Assembly: GCA_905209085.1 (NCBI GenBank)
Contig: CAJLRM010000005.1
Location: forward strand, 206,623-270,622
DNA from: an uncultured Eubacteriales bacterium
GTDB taxonomy: Bacteria; Bacillota; Clostridia; Christensenellales; Borkfalkiaceae
DNA length: 64,000 nucleotides
Direction of reading: 5' to 3'
The position numbers and the translations under genes were made by a program. Of this stretch, positions 63,020 through 64,000 are shown piece after piece (within the stretch, counting starts at the first letter, position 1; each line of letters starts with the position of its first letter). The notes under the pieces were generated by a model. It did not search any database, was not told the DNA's origin, and worked only from the letters and a program-made list of their open reading frames with translations.

Positions 63020-63049
63020 ATTTTACACCATTTTCTTTGCTCTTGTCAA
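63020..63049 (-). promoter_or_regulatory. Promoter-like sequence at head of tail 4
   Basis: Minus-strand TTGACA (63044-63049), 18-base spacer, TAAAAT (63020-63025). Here it lies within sequence that also reads as Rhs core, so it may be coincidental. Confidence 0.5.
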
Positions 63050-63060
63050 TAGTATATAAA

Positions 63061-63112
63061 AATAATCTGATTGCCGTATAAAAAATTCATTCTCATACTT
63101 CAATCAGATTAT
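63061..63112 (-). terminator. Terminator of toxin-tail unit 5
   Basis: AATAATCTGATTG (63061-63073) and CAATCAGATTAT (63101-63112) pair; the minus strand continues with TTTTTATATAC. The arms match those of the terminator at 57553-57604. Confidence 0.82.
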
Positions 63113-63121
63113 ATAATAAAA

Positions 63122-63442
63122 TTAATATTTATTAATTATAACAAATGAGCCGCTTAATAAAATAATCATCGCAAGTGATAAACGAATTGCATTAGAAAGA
63201 GAAGTTATAAACAATAGATTGCTTGTAATTAATAAAACAATACCTATAATATGCACTATTATATTAAAATTTCTTTTTCTTATATTTTTGCTATTTAATA
63301 GTGCAATTAAGATTAAAACAATTGCTGCTCCATAAAAAATCGCACATAAAACATTTTGTGAAATTGCGTCTATAGAAGAAATGAGTAAAATACTTCCTAT
63401 ACTCAAAACGAGTGATGACCAAATATTCTTATTCTTTTTCAC
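63122..63442 (-). CDS. Four-helix membrane protein, candidate immunity protein of tail 5
   Basis: A 106-residue protein with four hydrophobic helices (LVLSIGSILLISSIDAIS; VLCAIFYGAAIVLILIALLN; IIVHIIGIVLLITSNLLFIT; LSLAMIILLSGSFVII). It starts with GTG at 63442, immediately after the stop of tail 5 (TAAGTG), so it is translated by coupling. Position and topology suggest immunity to a membrane-acting toxin. Confidence 0.55.
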   Translation of the reverse strand: MKKNKNIWSSLVLSIGSILLISSIDAISQNVLCAIFYGAAIVLILIALLNSKNIRKRNFNIIVHIIGIVLLITSNLLFITSLSNAIRLSLAMIILLSGSFVIINKY

Positions 63443-64000
63443 TTAATTATTCCAACCCTTGTCTATTATATCCCAAATTAAAGTAATTAACGCAACAACT
63501 GCACTCCCTACTATCACTGCTGGGCTTATAGGTCCTAAGAGAGAAGAAACTCCTATACTTATTCCCAAAAATAGAATATTTTTCGCTAAAATTTGATACC
63601 ACTTATCCCCATTTAACCAATTCCAAGCAGGAGCAAATTTTCTATCCCAATTCTTTTTTATAAAATCCCCATAAGATTCGATACCATGCCGGAGTCCCCT
63701 AATAAAACGATCAAACCCGCTCTCTAAATCAATTCCAATATCTATATCATCGCCGATATTAAATCCAAAGGTACTCATTACAAAATTACCAATTTTGTAA
63801 TTGCTTGAAGAATTGTTAATCTCCAATATTCCTACTCCTAAAACTCCCAAGCCTCCCGTTAAAAAAGTATTGATTAATTTCTTTGATGTATCCTTAAACC
63901 AATTTTTTACATTATCCCACCAACTTGTTCCTTGACTATCCGTTCTCATCACGGGATTATTGTTACAATAGGCATACAGATTCAAGCCGTTTATCGTGTC
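63443..64000 (-). CDS. Rhs tail 5 with hydrophobic C-terminus, cut by window edge
   Basis: Runs off the right edge; the visible part starts within the Rhs core (DTINGLNLYAYCNNNPVMRT, DSQGTSWWDNVKNWFKDTSK). The linker differs from that of tails 2 and 4 but keeps FGFNIGDDIDIGIDLE and APAWNWLNGDKWYQILAKN, the latter shared with tail 2. The end is hydrophobic (VSSLLGPISPAVIVGSAVVA) with WDIIDKGWNN at the terminus. Whether this belongs to the complete rhs gene or to another orphan tail depends on sequence beyond the window. Confidence 0.7.
   Translation of the reverse strand, partial: DTINGLNLYAYCNNNPVMRTDSQGTSWWDNVKNWFKDTSKKLINTFLTGGLGVLGVGILEINNSSSNYKIGNFVMSTFGFNIGDDIDIGIDLESGFDRFIRGLRHGIESYGDFIKKNWDRKFAPAWNWLNGDKWYQILAKNILFLGISIGVSSLLGPISPAVIVGSAVVALITLIWDIIDKGWNN

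Noticed and set aside
1..64000. CRISPR arrays, tRNA and rRNA genes
   Set aside because: I looked for regularly spaced repeats and for cloverleaf or rRNA signatures and saw none. The repeats near 59-63 kb are Rhs coding repeats, not CRISPR.

Overview
The window looks like chromosomal DNA from a low-to-moderate G+C Gram-positive gut anaerobe of the class Clostridia. I base this on strong AGGAGG-type ribosome sites, TTGACA/TATAAT promoters with 17-base spacers, many lipobox lipoproteins, sugar ABC importers that lack their own ATPase, InlB-type surface repeats, a CotF-like protein and no outer-membrane genes. The exact lineage is inferred; it resembles uncultured Christensenellales/Borkfalkia-like bacteria. 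About 57.4-64 kb is visibly more AT-rich than the rest and is probably acquired or fast-evolving.

Layout. 0-9 kb is housekeeping and stress: an RclA-like flavoprotein with its Rrf2 regulator, an AraC regulator, an SRAP/YedK DNA-protein crosslink protein, a FAD/Rieske oxidoreductase, and a serC-serA operon ending in a TIM-barrel isomerase. 9-19 kb is a minus-strand locus of secreted proteins (giant esterase, surface binding protein, secreted ADP-ribosylglycohydrolase) plus a cytoplasmic ADP-ribosylglycohydrolase, with a divergent AraC gene. 20-23 kb has a Gfo/Idh oxidoreductase, an AraC gene and a ferritin-like/CotF gene.

23-34 kb is one glycan locus: binding protein, two permeases, two large lipoproteins (CBM9-like; GH43-like) and two DUF4838-like enzymes, with a divergent ArsR-type regulator and a perfect palindromic operator. 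35-40 kb holds GH36 alpha-galactosidase, an SGNH esterase, a beta-propeller protein and a DMT transporter. 40.4-52.4 kb is a second glycan locus: two permeases, a binding protein, three lipoproteins sharing a reused beta-sandwich module, and a TIM-barrel protein, with a divergent AraC gene. In both loci surface lipoproteins would capture or cut glycans, the importer would take up the products, and the ATPase must come from elsewhere.

52.4-53.7 kb is gene-poor with coding remnants. 53.7-57.4 kb is an Lgt-like membrane protein with two surface beta-propeller/lipoproteins. 57.6-64 kb is a tandem array of five orphan Rhs C-terminal toxin tails, each followed by a candidate immunity gene and, in most cases, a terminator. 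This array is the most interesting system here: one tail is a metallopeptidase, one looks ParB-like, and three end in hydrophobic membrane domains paired with tiny membrane proteins.

Other notable points are two AraC genes whose best promoters predict leaderless mRNAs with identical geometry, a Cys-containing C-terminal surface anchor without LPXTG, and a putative uncharacterised glycosidase family in the 42-45 kb pair.
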